Below are positions 1 to 9,843 of a DNA stretch of 64,000 bases, in pieces. Under the pieces are notes generated by a model. The model was not told where the DNA came from, searched no databases, and was given only the letters and a program-made list of their open reading frames with translations. A program made the position numbers and the translations under genes. The first letter of the stretch is position 1; every line of letters begins with the position of its first letter. Origin of the DNA: Streptomyces rhizosphaerihabitans (GTDB taxonomy: Bacteria; Actinomycetota; Actinomycetes; Streptomycetales; Streptomycetaceae); NCBI RefSeq assembly GCF_025399795.1, contig NZ_JAODTZ010000006.1:217884-281883 (forward strand), read 5' to 3'.

Positions 1-753
1 CTCCAGGGCGCGCTGGACGCGGGCCCCGGCGGCGACGGCGGCGCGCGCCGAGCGGCGCAGATTGGCGTCGTCGAAGTTGGCGAGCCGGTTCGCCGTGGCG
101 CGGACCTCGCGGCGCATCCGCCGCTCCTCCCAGGCCAGCACCGACTCGTGCGCGCCGAGACGGGTCAGCAGCGCGCCGATCGCGTCGCCGTCGCGAACGA
201 CCACCCGGTCCACTCCGCGCACCTCACGGGCCTTCGCCGCGATCGACAGCCGGCGGGCGGCGCCGACCAGCGCGAGCGCGGCCTCCGGTCCCGGGCAGGT
301 CACCTCGAGAGACGAGGAACGGCCGGGCTCGGTGAGCGAGCCATGAGCCAGGAAGGCCCCTCGCCAGGCCGCCTCGGCGTCGCAGGTGGCCCCCGAGACC
401 ACCTGCGGCGGCAGCCCCCGGATCGGGCGGCCCCGCCCGTCCACGAGCCCGGTCTGGCGGGCCAGCTGATCACCGCCCGCGACGACGCGGACCACGTAGC
501 GCGAGCCGCGGCGCAGCCCGCCGGGCGCCATCACGATCAGTTCGGAACTGTGGCCGAAAATCTCCAGAACGTCCCGCTTCAGGCGGCGCGCCGCCATGGC
601 GGTGTCCAGCTCCGCCTCGATCACGATCCGGCCGCTCACCAGGTGAAGGCCGCCGGCGAACCGCAGAATCGCGGAGACCTCCGCCTTCCTGCAGCAGGTC
701 CGGGTGACGGGGAGCCGGGAAATCTCATCCTTCACCGCTGCCGTCATCGCCAT
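1..753 (-). CDS. whiA: Sporulation regulator WhiA, N-terminal 251 residues (cut by window edge)
   Basis: WhiA is a DNA-binding protein with a LAGLIDADG-like domain and a C-terminal helix-turn-helix; in Streptomyces it works with WhiB to switch aerial hyphae to sporulation septation. The visible part begins [18 protein letters not shown] and contains the conserved stretch [14 protein letters not shown]; the C-terminal DNA-binding part lies outside the window. The ATG overlaps the end of yvcK by 10 bases, so translation is probably coupled. It is the last visible gene of the uvrC-rapZ-yvcK-whiA string. A second in-frame ATG lies two codons further in. Confidence 0.97.
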   Translation of the reverse strand, partial: MAMTAAVKDEISRLPVTRTCCRKAEVSAILRFAGGLHLVSGRIVIEAELDTAMAARRLKRDVLEIFGHSSELIVMAPGGLRRGSRYVVRVVAGGDQLARQTGLVDGRGRPIRGLPPQVVSGATCDAEAAWRGAFLAHGSLTEPGRSSSLEVTCPGPEAALALVGAARRLSIAAKAREVRGVDRVVVRDGDAIGALLTRLGAHESVLAWEERRMRREVRATANRLANFDDANLRRSARAAVAAGARVQRALE

Positions 754-1814
754 GGGCCGATCCTTCCATGCATCCGAAAAATACGGTCGTACGCGGCGGC
801 CAACAGCTCCGGGTCGTGCCGCGGAGATCCGTCGGTCCGGGCCACCGGCGCCAGCTCGACCGCGGCACCGAACCGCTGGGCGGCGTCGGCGAGAGAGTCG
901 CGGTCGGGCACGGCGGCCTCGTCGGCCAGCACCACGTCCAGGGCGAGTTTAGGGGCGTGTCGTCCCAAAACCTCCAAATGACGCTGCGGGGAGAAGCCTT
1001 CGGTTTCTCCGGGCTGCGGGGCGAGGTTCAGGGAGAGTACCCGGCGCGCCCTCGTCCGGCTGAGGGCGTCCAGGAGTTCGGGCACCAGAAGATGCGGGAT
1101 CACCGACGAGAACCAGGAGCCGGGGCCGAGCACCACCCAGTCCGCGTCGAGGACCGCGGCCACGGCCTCGGGCACGGCCGGCGGATCGTGCGGTACGACG
1201 TGCACGGACTGGACCTCGCCGGGCGTGAGCGCCACATTCGCCTGGCCCCGGACCGTCTCGACCTCGTCGGGCCGGTCGGGGTCGTGCCCCTTGACCAGGG
1301 CCTGGAGCTCCAGGGGCACGGCGGACATGGGCAGCACCCGGCCGTGCGCGCCCAGCAGCCTGCCGACCAGGTCGAGAGCCTGGACATGGTCGCCGAGCTG
1401 CTCCCACAGGGCGACGATCAGCAGATTGCCGACCGCGTGTTCGTGCAGATCGCCCTTGGACTGGAAGCGGTGCTGGATCACGCGGGCCCAGGTCTGGCCC
1501 CAGGCGTCGTCGCCGCACAGCGCCGCCAGCGCCTTGCGCAGATCACCGGGCGGGAGGACACCCAGCTCGTCGCGCAGGCGGCCGCTGGAGCCGCCGTCGT
1601 CGGCCACGGTGACGACGGCGGTGAGGTCGCCGGTGATCCGGCGCAGCGCGGCGAGCGAGGCGGACAGCCCCCTGCCGCCGCCGAGGGCGACGACCTTGGG
1701 CTGGGAGCCGCGGCGGCGCGGCTTGGCGCCGCGCGCCACGACCGGCTGGTTGGCGCGGTCGCCGGGGATCTCCCGGCGCAGCCGGCTCAGCCGCAGGGCA
1801 GTACGTCCGGTCAC
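744..1814 (-). CDS. yvcK: YvcK/GlmR-family UDP-sugar-binding gluconeogenesis factor
   Basis: 356 residues. YvcK proteins (CofD-like fold) bind UDP-sugars and tune carbon flow into cell-wall precursors. The nucleotide-binding loop [16 protein letters not shown] is near residue 40, followed by [18 protein letters not shown] and [13 protein letters not shown] basic leader of about 38 residues precedes the core, as in other actinobacterial members. The GTG start sits in a GTGA overlap with the rapZ stop, and the 3' end overlaps whiA. This string of rapZ, yvcK and whiA is conserved in actinobacteria and firmicutes. Confidence 0.96.
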   Translation of the reverse strand: MTGRTALRLSRLRREIPGDRANQPVVARGAKPRRRGSQPKVVALGGGRGLSASLAALRRITGDLTAVVTVADDGGSSGRLRDELGVLPPGDLRKALAALCGDDAWGQTWARVIQHRFQSKGDLHEHAVGNLLIVALWEQLGDHVQALDLVGRLLGAHGRVLPMSAVPLELQALVKGHDPDRPDEVETVRGQANVALTPGEVQSVHVVPHDPPAVPEAVAAVLDADWVVLGPGSWFSSVIPHLLVPELLDALSRTRARRVLSLNLAPQPGETEGFSPQRHLEVLGRHAPKLALDVVLADEAAVPDRDSLADAAQRFGAAVELAPVARTDGSPRHDPELLAAAYDRIFRMHGRIGPWR

Positions 1815-2830
1815 TCGCGCCCCATGTCCCGATGCACGAGCACGGTCTCCACGCCCTGGGAGGCGAGGCGGGCAGCAAGCTTCTCGGCGGTCGCCACCGA
1901 GCGGTGCTTGCCGCCCGTACAGCCGACCGCGATGGTCACATAACGCTTGCCCTCGCGCCGGTATCCGGCGGCGATGAGCTGGAGCAGCTCGGCGTAGCGG
2001 TCGAGGAACTCCTTGGCGCCGGGCTGGTTGAAGACGTACGCCGAGACCTCTTCGTTCAGGCCGGTGAAGGGGCGCAGCTCGGGGACCCAGTGCGGGTTGG
2101 GCAGGAAGCGCATGTCCACGACCAGGTCGGCGTCGACCGGGAGGCCGTACTTGAAGCCGAAGGACATGACGGTGGCCCGCAGCTCGGGCTCCTCATCGCC
2201 CGCGAACTGGGCGTCCATCTTGGCGCGCAGCTCGTGCACGTTCAGGCTGGAGGTGTCGATGACCAGGTCGGCGTCGCCGCGCAGCTCGCGCAGCAGCTCG
2301 CGCTCGGCGTCGATCCCGTCCACGATGCGGCCGTCGCCCTGGAGGGGATGCGGTCGGCGCACGGACTCGAAGCGGCGCACCAGGGCCTCGTCGGAGGACT
2401 CCAGGAAGACGATCCGCCGGGTGACGCCCTTGGACTCCAGGTCGGCGAGGGATTCGCGGAGGTTGTCGAAGAACCGCCGGCCGCGTACGTCGACGACGAC
2501 CGCGATCCGTGCCACATTGCCCTGGGAGCGGGCGCCGAGTTCCACCATGGTGGGGATCAGGGCGGGCGGCAGGTTGTCGACGACGAACCAGCCGAGGTCC
2601 TCCAGACACTTGGCGGCCGTGGACCGGCCGGCTCCGGACATACCGGAGATGATCACCAGCTCGGGAATGACGGCGTCCGGAACTCCCGTTCCTGCCGTCT
2701 CGATGCCCGTACCCACCTGTTCTCCGTCTTCCCGTGGTGCTTCCCGCTCCGTGCGGTCTTCGCTTGTTTCCGTGTGTTCGTCCTGGCCCTGCGCCGGACG
2801 TTCCTCTTCACGCGCGTCGTTCTCGGTCAT
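1811..2830 (-). CDS. rapZ: RapZ family RNase adapter / nucleotide-binding protein
   Basis: 339 residues. Walker A is [12 protein letters not shown] at about residues 60-71, followed by the RapZ-typical [10 protein letters not shown], the [14 protein letters not shown] block and [10 protein letters not shown] near the C terminus. In E. coli RapZ controls glucosamine-6-phosphate synthase RNA decay; the role in actinobacteria is less clear but the gene is always beside yvcK. The first 50 residues are acidic and poorly conserved. The reading frame is open much further upstream, but this ATG overlaps the uvrC stop as ATGA, which fits coupled translation, so I place the start here. Confidence 0.94.
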   Translation of the reverse strand: MTENDAREEERPAQGQDEHTETSEDRTEREAPREDGEQVGTGIETAGTGVPDAVIPELVIISGMSGAGRSTAAKCLEDLGWFVVDNLPPALIPTMVELGARSQGNVARIAVVVDVRGRRFFDNLRESLADLESKGVTRRIVFLESSDEALVRRFESVRRPHPLQGDGRIVDGIDAERELLRELRGDADLVIDTSSLNVHELRAKMDAQFAGDEEPELRATVMSFGFKYGLPVDADLVVDMRFLPNPHWVPELRPFTGLNEEVSAYVFNQPGAKEFLDRYAELLQLIAAGYRREGKRYVTIAVGCTGGKHRSVATAEKLAARLASQGVETVLVHRDMGRE

Positions 2831-5016
2831 GTCTCCTGCCCCCGTCGCTCGTCCGAGGCGCCCGCGGTCACGGGCTCCTCCGCGGGGCCCGCCGTCGTTT
2901 CGGGCGCCGCGTGTTCGTCGTCTTCCATGATCTCTCCGGTCGCCGTGTTCACGGCAGGTACGGCCGGAGCCGCCTCGGCGAGGGCCACGGCGATGGTCTC
3001 CGCCGTCTTTCGTCCTATACCGGGAACCTCGCAGATCTGGTCGATCGTCGCGGACCGGAGCTTCTTCACGGAACCGAAGTGTTTGATCAGTGCCTGCTTG
3101 CGCGACTCGCCCAGGCCCGGCACGTCGTCCAGGGGGCCCGCCCTGAAGCGCTTGGCCCGCTTGGCGCGCTGGTAGGTGATCGCGAAACGGTGGGCCTCGT
3201 CCCTGACCCGCTGGAGCAGATACAGGCCCTCGCTGGTGCGCGGCAGGACCACCGGGTCGTCCTCGTCCGGCAGCCACACCTCCTCCAGGCGCTTGGCGAG
3301 TCCGCATACGGCGATGTCGTCGATGCCCAGCTCGTCGAGGGCCCGCTGGGCGGCGGCGACCTGCGGCCGGCCACCGTCGACGACGACGAGCTGCGGGGGG
3401 TAGGCGAAGCGCTTGGGTCGGCCGTCGTCCTCGGAGAAGGCACTCACCGAGAGGGGGCTCTCGGGGAGAGTGGTCCCGGGGAGAGTGGTCTCGGGGTGAG
3501 GGACCCCTGGACGCGGGGTCCCGGAGGCGGGGGTCTCGGCGAGCGGGATCCTGGGAACAGCGGTCTCCGAGGCCTCCGCGGCGGTGTCCTCGCCGTCCGT
3601 CCACTCCCCCGTCTTCTCCTTCTCGACGAGATAGCGCTTGAAGCGTCGGGTGATCACCTCGTGCATGGAGCGGACGTCGTCCTGGCCGGCGAAGCCCTTG
3701 ATCTGGAAGCGCCGGTACTCGCCCTTGCGCTGGAGCCCGTCCTCGAAGACGACCATCGAGGCCACCACGTCGTCGCCCTGGAGGTGCGAGATGTCGTAGC
3801 ACTCGATCCGCAGCGGCGCGCTGTCCAGGTCGAGCGCCTCGGCGATCTCCTCCAGGGCCCGCGAGCGCGTGGTCAGGTCGGAGGCGCGCCTGGTCTTGTG
3901 AAGGGCGAGCGCCTGGAGCGCGTTGCGCTGCACGGTCTCCATGAGCGCCTTCTTGTCACCGCGCTGCGGGATGCGGAGCGACACGTTCGATCCGCGGCGC
4001 GCAGTGAGCCACTCCTGAACGGGCTCCACCGGCTCGGGCAGCGCCGGGACCAGCACTTCCTTGGGGACGGAGTCGCCCGTCTCCTCGCCGTAGAGCTGCT
4101 GGAGCGCGTGCTCGACGAGGTCACCCGTGGTGACCGCCTCCACCTTGTCCGTGATCCAGCCCCGCTGACCGCGCACGCGTCCGCCGCGCACATGGAAGAT
4201 CTGTACCGCGGCTTCCAGCTCGTCCTCGGCGACGGCCATGAGGTCGGCGTCGGTCGCGTCGGCGAGGACGACCGCGCTCTTCTCCATGGCCTTCTTCAGG
4301 GCCTCGATGTCGTCACGCAGCCGGGCCGCGCGCTCGTACTCCATCTCCTCGGCCGCGTCCATCATCTGCTGTTCCTGCCGGCGGATGTACGTCCCCGTAC
4401 GCCCCGCCATGAAGTCGCAGAACTCCTCGGCCAGGTCGCGGTGCTCCTCGGGCGAGACCCGGCCGACGCAGGGCGCGGAGCACTTGCCGATGTAACCGAG
4501 GAGGCAGGGCCGGCCGGTGCGGGAAGCGTTCTTGAAGACACCGGCGGAGCAGGTGCGGACCGGGAAGACGCGCAGCAGCAGGTCGACGGTGTCGCGGATG
4601 GCCCACGCGTGGCCGTAGGGACCGAAGTAACGCACGCCCTTCTTCTTGTGGCCGCGCATCACCTGCACGCGCGGGAACTCCTCGTTCATCGTCACGGCGA
4701 GGTAGGGGTAACTCTTGTCGTCGCGGTACTTGACGTTGAACCGGGGGTCGTACTCCTTGATCCAGGAGTACTCCAGCTGAAGGGCCTCGACCTCCGTGGA
4801 CACGACCGTCCACTCCACCGACGCGGCCGTGGTGACCATGGTGCGGGTGCGCGGGTGGAGATTCGCCAGGTCCTGGAAGTAGCTCGCCAGGCGCTGGCGC
4901 AGGCTCTTCGCCTTTCCGACGTAGATCACCCGGCGGTGCTCGTCGCGGAATTTGTACACCCCGGGGGAGTCCGGGATCTGTCCCGGCTTGGGGCGGTAGC
5001 TGGAGGGGTCGGCCAT
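2827..5016 (-). CDS. uvrC: Excinuclease ABC subunit C
   Basis: 729 residues from the [12 protein letters not shown] start (the frame continues 50 codons upstream without support). UvrC makes both incisions in nucleotide-excision repair. Order of domains: GIY-YIG nuclease ([22 protein letters not shown], residues 14-35), UVR motif ([20 protein letters not shown], around 215), RNase H-like nuclease ([12 protein letters not shown] around 410; [14 protein letters not shown] around 540) and two helix-hairpin-helix motifs at the C terminus ([26 protein letters not shown]). Residues about 470-530 are a Thr/Pro-rich linker inside the nuclease, encoded partly by direct repeats, longer than I expect for the family. 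Its stop overlaps rapZ. Confidence 0.97.
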   Translation of the reverse strand: MADPSSYRPKPGQIPDSPGVYKFRDEHRRVIYVGKAKSLRQRLASYFQDLANLHPRTRTMVTTAASVEWTVVSTEVEALQLEYSWIKEYDPRFNVKYRDDKSYPYLAVTMNEEFPRVQVMRGHKKKGVRYFGPYGHAWAIRDTVDLLLRVFPVRTCSAGVFKNASRTGRPCLLGYIGKCSAPCVGRVSPEEHRDLAEEFCDFMAGRTGTYIRRQEQQMMDAAEEMEYERAARLRDDIEALKKAMEKSAVVLADATDADLMAVAEDELEAAVQIFHVRGGRVRGQRGWITDKVEAVTTGDLVEHALQQLYGEETGDSVPKEVLVPALPEPVEPVQEWLTARRGSNVSLRIPQRGDKKALMETVQRNALQALALHKTRRASDLTTRSRALEEIAEALDLDSAPLRIECYDISHLQGDDVVASMVVFEDGLQRKGEYRRFQIKGFAGQDDVRSMHEVITRRFKRYLVEKEKTGEWTDGEDTAAEASETAVPRIPLAETPASGTPRPGVPHPETTLPGTTLPESPLSVSAFSEDDGRPKRFAYPPQLVVVDGGRPQVAAAQRALDELGIDDIAVCGLAKRLEEVWLPDEDDPVVLPRTSEGLYLLQRVRDEAHRFAITYQRAKRAKRFRAGPLDDVPGLGESRKQALIKHFGSVKKLRSATIDQICEVPGIGRKTAETIAVALAEAAPAVPAVNTATGEIMEDDEHAAPETTAGPAEEPVTAGASDERRGQET
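3463..3490. repeat. Direct repeat inside the uvrC linker
   Basis: Two perfect 13-base copies of GGGGAGAGTGGTC at 3463-3475 and 3478-3490 (period 15), with degenerate copies on both sides. They encode the repeated TTLP of the UvrC linker on the minus strand. Confidence 0.7.
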
Positions 5017-5233
5017 GTCACACACCCTACTGGCGCGGGCCGACAGTGCGGTCGGCTCCCGGCCCGCCTGTGGACAGAACGCAAGGGACCACGCCGGTGC
5101 GGCTTCGGGAACATCGGCCGGTGGTGAAGGCGGCGATCGTCCCGGCCGCACGACGGTGATCGTCACGGCCCGCCGGGAGGCGGACTCCGCCCGGAACGCT
5201 CCGGCCCGGCTTCTCGACGGTTCCCTCGCAGGG

Positions 5234-5677
5234 TCAGCCGCGGCGTCGGCGCAGGGCCCGCGAGACGCTCAGGACGAGCGCGACGAGGGCGCCCACCCCG
5301 GCCGTCGCCGAGGCCACCACGACGAAGGGGTCGACCGGATCCGCACCACCGGTACGGGCACCTCCGCGCCTGGGTCCTCTGTCCCCGCCAGGGCCCCGGC
5401 CGTCCCCGTGCTCTCCGCGCTCCACCCGGGTTGCGCCGGACCCGGCCACCCGCGGTACGCCGGGTCCGGCCACCCGGAGTGCGTCGTGTCCGGCCATCCG
5501 GAGCCCGTCGTGTCCCGCAGCGGCGCCGAGGCGCGTGAACGCGGACCCCGGAAGTCCGCCCGCGTGCACGGACGTGCCCAAGTGGGCGGCCGCGCGCCCG
5601 ACCGCCGCGGTCGCCGGGATGGCGCCCAGGGCGGCCAGAACCGCGGCGAGGGCGACGAATCGTCGTCTGTGGCGCAT
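5234..5677 (-). CDS. Small exported or membrane-anchored protein, unknown function
   Basis: 147 residues. Starts [20 protein letters not shown], a clear signal peptide with AxA-type cleavage site near residue 30. The middle is Gly/Arg/Ala-rich with [21 protein letters not shown] repeats. A hydrophobic segment ([20 protein letters not shown]) and the basic tail RALRRRRG end the protein, which is the layout of a protein held on the outer face by a C-terminal helix. GGGAG lies 8 bases before the ATG. A frame continues upstream but has no support. I do not recognise a family; it sits between uvrC and a divergent regulator. Confidence 0.7.
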   Translation of the reverse strand: MRHRRRFVALAAVLAALGAIPATAAVGRAAAHLGTSVHAGGLPGSAFTRLGAAAGHDGLRMAGHDALRVAGPGVPRVAGSGATRVERGEHGDGRGPGGDRGPRRGGARTGGADPVDPFVVVASATAGVGALVALVLSVSRALRRRRG

Positions 5678-5915
5678 CGTGTTTGCTCCCGAGTGGGGGT
5701 CGAGGAGGGAAGGAGCGCGTCCGGGGGGCTGCGGTGAGCCATGTTGAGCATCAGGTGTTGTCGGGACTTGGTCAACACGCTTCAATGCGGGGGAACTCGG
5801 GGCGTGAACGGCGAAACCCGCCTGTGAACAGCCCCCGCGTGCCCAGCGGGCAGCGCCGACGAACCGCTCGAACGGCCTGACCAGCCGTAGTGAACATCCA
5901 CAGAAAGGCCCCTGC

Positions 5916-6863
5916 ATGCCGCACGGCACACAGCACGCGGACGTCGCCACGGCGGAACTGGAAACGGCCCTGCGGGGCGGCCCCTTCCATGTCGCTCTGC
6001 GCGCCGCGATCACCGCCCGCGGGCTGCCGCTGCAACGCGTCCAGCACCATCTGTCGCGGTACGGCGTCAAGGTCGGGGTGACGAGCCTGAGTTACTGGCA
6101 GCAAGGCGCCCGGCGCCCCCAACGCCCCGAGTCGCTGCGGGCCGTCCGCGCCCTGGAGGAGATACTCCAGCTGCCCGACGAGTCCCTGATCAGGCTGCTG
6201 GCCGAGGCCGAGGAGCGCTCGGATCCGGAGCGCCCCACGGGGCGTTCCTACCGCTCCCTGGTGGAGGCCTCCGGTGTCCTGGAAAGGCTGCTGGCCGAAC
6301 TGGAGTCCCCGCTCGACGGCGGACTGCACACGATCGGCCATCACGAACAGGTCCGCATCGGCGCCCATCGTGAACTGCTGGGCCGCGAATCGCACCACAT
6401 AGTGCGCGCCCACAAGGACGGCGTGGACCGCTATGTGGCCATCCACCACGGCGACCCCGGGTGCGCACCGGAGCGGACGGCGGTCCGGGCTCTGGAGAAC
6501 TGCCGTACGGGCCGGGTGCGCTGGCACCGCGACACCGGCGTGCTCGTCGCCGAACTGCTCTTCGACACCCGACTGCGGGCAGGCGATACGTTCCTCTTCC
6601 GCTATGCGTTCGAGGACGGCACCGCCGGGGCGTCGAGCGAGTACGTCCGCGGGTTCGGCTTCGCGGGCGGACAGTACGCGCTCCAGGTGCACTTCACCGA
6701 GAACGCGCTGCCCGTGCGCTGCCACCGCTTCACCCAGCACTCGGCGGCCGCGCCGCGCAGTGGCCGCCAGGAACTGACGCTGAGCGGCCACCACCGCTCG
6801 GTGCATCTGGTCGAGCCGCGTGTGCGGTCGGGGATCGTGGGGATCGGATGGGACTGGGAGTGA
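5916..6863 (+). CDS. Helix-turn-helix (XRE-like) regulatory protein
   Basis: 315 residues. The N-terminal 80 residues hold an XRE-like helix-turn-helix region (ALRAAITARGLPLQRVQHHL then VTSLSYWQQGARRPQRPES), followed by a long domain of about 210 residues with no motif I recognise (VRAHKDGVDRYVAIHH; RAGDTFLFRYAFED). Start ATG has AGAAAGG 8 bases upstream. It is divergent from the small membrane protein on its left, so both may share control in 5678-5915. Possible role: one-gene regulator of nearby or remote genes; function not known. Confidence 0.85.
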   Translation: MPHGTQHADVATAELETALRGGPFHVALRAAITARGLPLQRVQHHLSRYGVKVGVTSLSYWQQGARRPQRPESLRAVRALEEILQLPDESLIRLLAEAEERSDPERPTGRSYRSLVEASGVLERLLAELESPLDGGLHTIGHHEQVRIGAHRELLGRESHHIVRAHKDGVDRYVAIHHGDPGCAPERTAVRALENCRTGRVRWHRDTGVLVAELLFDTRLRAGDTFLFRYAFEDGTAGASSEYVRGFGFAGGQYALQVHFTENALPVRCHRFTQHSAAAPRSGRQELTLSGHHRSVHLVEPRVRSGIVGIGWDWE

Positions 6864-6937
6864 CCGCACGCACGGGTGCGGTCCCCGGGCCGGTCCGGCC
6901 CGCACTCGGACTTGACGCACCCGGCCCGCACCTGAGC

Positions 6938-7363
6938 TCAGGCACCCGGCCCGGCGACGATCTTCCCGTTCCTCTCCTCGACGGACAGCTCGTGGAGCGG
7001 CACGGTGGCCGGTGCCCGCAGCACCTTGCCCGTCGAGGCCTCGAACTCGCTGCCGTGACACGGGCACACGAGCGTCGTGCCCTCCAGCTTGTTGATGGCG
7101 CACCCGGCATGGGTGCAGATCGAGCTGAACGCCTTGAGCGAACCGTTCTCGGCACGGCTGACCACGACGTTCTGGTCCTGGTACAGCTGAGCACCACCCT
7201 TGGCGACCTCGCTGTCCGCGCCCAGCACGACGGGAGCGGTCGGTGTCGCGGGGGTTCCGCCGCCACTGCCACCGGAACACGCGGCGAGGCCGAGTCCGGC
7301 GACCGGGGTGAGCGCCGCTCCCCGCAGGACGGTACGACGGCTCGCGGACGGACGGCCGGACAT
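6938..7363 (-). CDS. Rieske [2Fe-2S] lipoprotein, Tat-exported
   Basis: 141 residues. Twin-arginine signal SRRTVLRGAA followed by a lipobox ending LAAC (Cys at residue 29), so it is probably exported folded by Tat and lipid-anchored. The two Rieske cluster motifs CTHAGC and CPCHGS are complete. Small stand-alone Rieske proteins of this kind are electron carriers whose partners are usually encoded elsewhere. GGAG lies six bases before the ATG. It ends in convergence with the regulator at 5916-6863 and is divergent from the LacI gene, with the operator 150 bases upstream of its start. Confidence 0.93.
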   Translation of the reverse strand: MSGRPSASRRTVLRGAALTPVAGLGLAACSGGSGGGTPATPTAPVVLGADSEVAKGGAQLYQDQNVVVSRAENGSLKAFSSICTHAGCAINKLEGTTLVCPCHGSEFEASTGKVLRAPATVPLHELSVEERNGKIVAGPGA

Positions 7364-7514
7364 GGCATCTCCACTGGTCGAGGGTGCTGGCGGACGCTCC
7401 GCCGAGCGCGACGAGGGGGCCGAACACGGCAAAGGGTGTCGCGCACCGACGATACCGGCACAGATCGTTCCGCCCGATGCGGGGCGGGCCGACGCGAGGA
7501 GACCCGTAAACGCC

Positions 7515-7546
7515 TGACGTAAACGCATGCGTAAGCGTTTACGTCA
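7515..7546. promoter_or_regulatory. Large inverted-repeat operator, probably for the LacI-family regulator
   Basis: Perfect 12-base arms TGACGTAAACGC (7515-7526) and GCGTTTACGTCA (7535-7546) with an 8-base centre. The inner sequence GCATGC and the GTAAACG / CGTTTAC halves resemble LacI-family operators. A third half site CGTAAACG lies at 7505. It stands between the divergent Rieske gene and the LacI gene, so it may control either or both. Confidence 0.75.
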
Positions 7547-7558
7547 AGCGCCGACTGG

Positions 7559-7712
7559 GGTACGTTCGCCCTCGGACGACCGGGTTCCGTTCGCGGGCCG
7601 GCACCCATGTTTTGTTCACGGACCAGCGCCCAGGTTCCGTTCGCGGGCCGGCACCCCGTTTTGTTCTCGGGCGAGCGCCCAGATTTTGCTCACGGGCGGG
7701 CACCACGGTTCC
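7559..7712. repeat. About 25-base tandem repeat upstream of the LacI gene
   Basis: Five to six degenerate copies of a 24-26 base unit, roughly GGTTCCGTTCGCGGGCCGG then CACCC. Copies alternate so that a 50-base higher-order period is nearly perfect (7583 and 7633 both begin GGTTCCGTTCGCGGGCCGGC). The array ends 17 bases before the LacI start. Confidence 0.8.
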
Positions 7713-7728
7713 AGGGGAGGGGAGCGCC

Positions 7729-8796
7729 ATGGCGACGATGGTCGATGTGGCCCGGCGGGCGGGCGTGTCCATCGCGACCGTCTCGCACGTCCTCAACAAC
7801 ACCCGTCCGGTCCTGCCCGGGACACGCCAGGCCGTTCTCGACGCGATCGACGAACTGGGCTACACGCCCAACACCCTCGCCCGTTCGCTCGTCACCTCAC
7901 GTACGCGGTCCATCGGGCTCGCGGTGTCGGCGATCAGCAACCCGTACTTCACGGAGATCCTCCAGGGCGTCGAGGCCGGAGCCCTGGAACACGGCTACGG
8001 CCTGCTGCTCGCCGATCCGCACGACGACCCCGAGCACGAGCGCAAAGTCGTCCAACTGCTGCACGAACGACGGGTGGACGGAATGATCATCGCGCCGTCG
8101 GCGACCCCGGACGCCCTCCTGCGCCACCTCGGGCAGCACGGCGTACCCACCGTCTTCCTGGACCGGCTCGTGGACCCTCCCGCCGGGAGCGGTTTCCGCC
8201 ACGACCAGGTCTGCGCCGAGAGCACCGGCCCCATGGCGAGCCTGGTCGCGCACCTCGCCGAGCGAGGACACCGGCGTATCGGACTGGTCGCGGGACTGCC
8301 CGGACTCAGCACCACGGCCGAGCGGATCACCGGCTACCGGCACGGCCTCGCGCACGCCGGACTCCCCTACGACGAACGGCTCGTGGCGCACGGCCACTCC
8401 CGCACGGAGACGGCCGAGGAGGCCACCCACCGGCTGTTGTCCCTCGGGGCGCCGCCCGGCGCGCTCGTCACCGCCAACAACGCCATGACCATCGGGGTGC
8501 TGCGGGCCCTGCGCGAACGGGGTCTGTCCGTGCCCGACGACATCGCGCTCTGCTGCTTCGACGACTTCTCCTGGGCGGACCTGTTCACGCCCCGGCTCAC
8601 CGTGATCGCCCAGCCCAGCAAGGAGCTCGGTGCCACGGCCGTCCGGCTGCTCCTGGAACGGCTGGCGTCGCCGCACCTGGAGAGCCGCACCGTCCGGCTT
8701 CCCTCCGCCTTCGTCCACCGCACCTCGTGCGGCTGCCCCGAGAGCGCCGTACACCCCGAAACCCTTGGGACACCGAGGAAAGGACCCGAGTCGTGA
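7729..8796 (+). CDS. LacI-family transcriptional regulator of the fructokinase operon
   Basis: 355 residues. N-terminal HTH MVDVARRAGVSIATVSHVLN with the hinge helix region NTLARSLVTSRT, then the periplasmic-binding-like sensor domain (IGLAVSAISNPYFTEILQGVE; DDIALCCFDDFSWADLFTPRLT). GGGGAGGGGAG precedes the ATG. The C terminus adds a Cys-containing end (TSCGCPES). It overlaps the kinase by GTGA, which points to regulation of fructose or another sugar's use, with autoregulation through the operator at 7515-7546. Confidence 0.94.
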   Translation: MATMVDVARRAGVSIATVSHVLNNTRPVLPGTRQAVLDAIDELGYTPNTLARSLVTSRTRSIGLAVSAISNPYFTEILQGVEAGALEHGYGLLLADPHDDPEHERKVVQLLHERRVDGMIIAPSATPDALLRHLGQHGVPTVFLDRLVDPPAGSGFRHDQVCAESTGPMASLVAHLAERGHRRIGLVAGLPGLSTTAERITGYRHGLAHAGLPYDERLVAHGHSRTETAEEATHRLLSLGAPPGALVTANNAMTIGVLRALRERGLSVPDDIALCCFDDFSWADLFTPRLTVIAQPSKELGATAVRLLLERLASPHLESRTVRLPSAFVHRTSCGCPESAVHPETLGTPRKGPES

Positions 8797-9704
8797 TCGT
8801 CGTCGCCGGTGAGGCCCTGATCGATCTGGTGCCGCAGGACGCGGGCGCGCTGGCGGGCCTGCTGCCTCGTCTCGGCGGCGGGCCCTACAACACGGCGGTG
8901 GCACTCGGCCGCCTCGGCTCCCCCACCGCCTTCTGCTCCCGCGTCTCACGCGACGCGTTCGGCGAGGCCCTCCTGGCCGGACTGGGCGACGCGGGCGTCG
9001 ACGTGTCGTCCGTGCAGCGCGGCGGCGAACCGACGGCCCTGGCCGTCGCCACGATCGGCGCGGACGGCTCGGCCGCGTACTCCTTCTACGTCGAGGGCAC
9101 GGCGGACCGCCTCTTCGCGGCCCCGGACCGACTCCCCGACGCGGCGCGGGCGGTGTCCTTCGGTACCTGTTCACTCGTTCTGGAACCGGGCGCGAGCGCG
9201 TACGAGGAGCTGATGCGGACCGCCGCCGCGCAGGGCGTGTTCACGGCCCTCGACCCGAACATCCGCGCCGGCCTGATCCCCGACCCGGACGCCTACCGCG
9301 CCCGGTTCAGGAGCTGGCTGCCGTCGGTGTCCCTGCTCAAGCTGTCCGAGGAGGACGCCCGGTGGCTCGACGGCACACCGCGCGAGTGGCTGGCCGCCGG
9401 CCCCGCTGCCGTGGTGATCACCCAGGGCGGCGACGGTCTCACCGCGTTCACCCGGGACGGTTCGGTCCATTCCGTGCCCGGCGAACCCGTCGACGTCGTG
9501 GACACCATCGGCGCCGGCGACACCGTGAACGCGGCCCTGCTGCACGGCCTGGCCGCCCAAAATGCCCTGTCCCCGGCCGCACTTGCGGAGCTGGACCCCC
9601 AGGGCTGGACCGAACTCCTGCGCTTCGCGGCCCGCGCGGCGGCCATCACCTGCTCCCGCGCCGGAGCCGAGCCACCGTACGCCCGCGAACTCGGCGACCT
9701 GTAG
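8793..9704 (+). CDS. PfkB-family carbohydrate kinase, probable fructokinase
   Basis: 303 residues. Contains the PfkB signatures GGGPYNTAVALGRLG (residues 29-43) and DTIGAGDTVNAALLHG near the C terminus, where the Asp of GAGD is the catalytic base. Overall similarity is to fructokinases (phosphorylation of fructose at O6) but the sugar is inferred only. GTG start is inside the GTGA overlap with the LacI stop; GAGGAAAGG lies upstream. A strong terminator follows. Confidence 0.92.
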   Translation: MIVVAGEALIDLVPQDAGALAGLLPRLGGGPYNTAVALGRLGSPTAFCSRVSRDAFGEALLAGLGDAGVDVSSVQRGGEPTALAVATIGADGSAAYSFYVEGTADRLFAAPDRLPDAARAVSFGTCSLVLEPGASAYEELMRTAAAQGVFTALDPNIRAGLIPDPDAYRARFRSWLPSVSLLKLSEEDARWLDGTPREWLAAGPAAVVITQGGDGLTAFTRDGSVHSVPGEPVDVVDTIGAGDTVNAALLHGLAAQNALSPAALAELDPQGWTELLRFAARAAAITCSRAGAEPPYARELGDL

Positions 9705-9761
9705 GAACGCCCCGGCCGTCACCCGCCGTCCTCGAACCGTGATGGCGGGCGGCCGACTTCA

Positions 9762-9808
9762 CACCACACGGCACCCCGCGGGGAGTTCCCGCGGGGTGCC
9801 GTGTGGTG
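9762..9808. terminator. Bidirectional terminator between fructokinase and uvrA
   Basis: Perfect 21-base-pair stem (arms 9762-9782 and 9788-9808) with a five-base loop GAGTT, lying between two convergent genes. No T tract, as usual in this GC-rich context. Confidence 0.9.
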
Positions 9809-9843
9809 GTGAGTTGCCGGACCGGCGCTTCGGTACGGCCGGT

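Noticed and set aside
2734..5127. 797-codon plus-strand reading frame opposite uvrC
   Set aside because: Shadow of uvrC caused by codon bias, no ribosome site or known protein.
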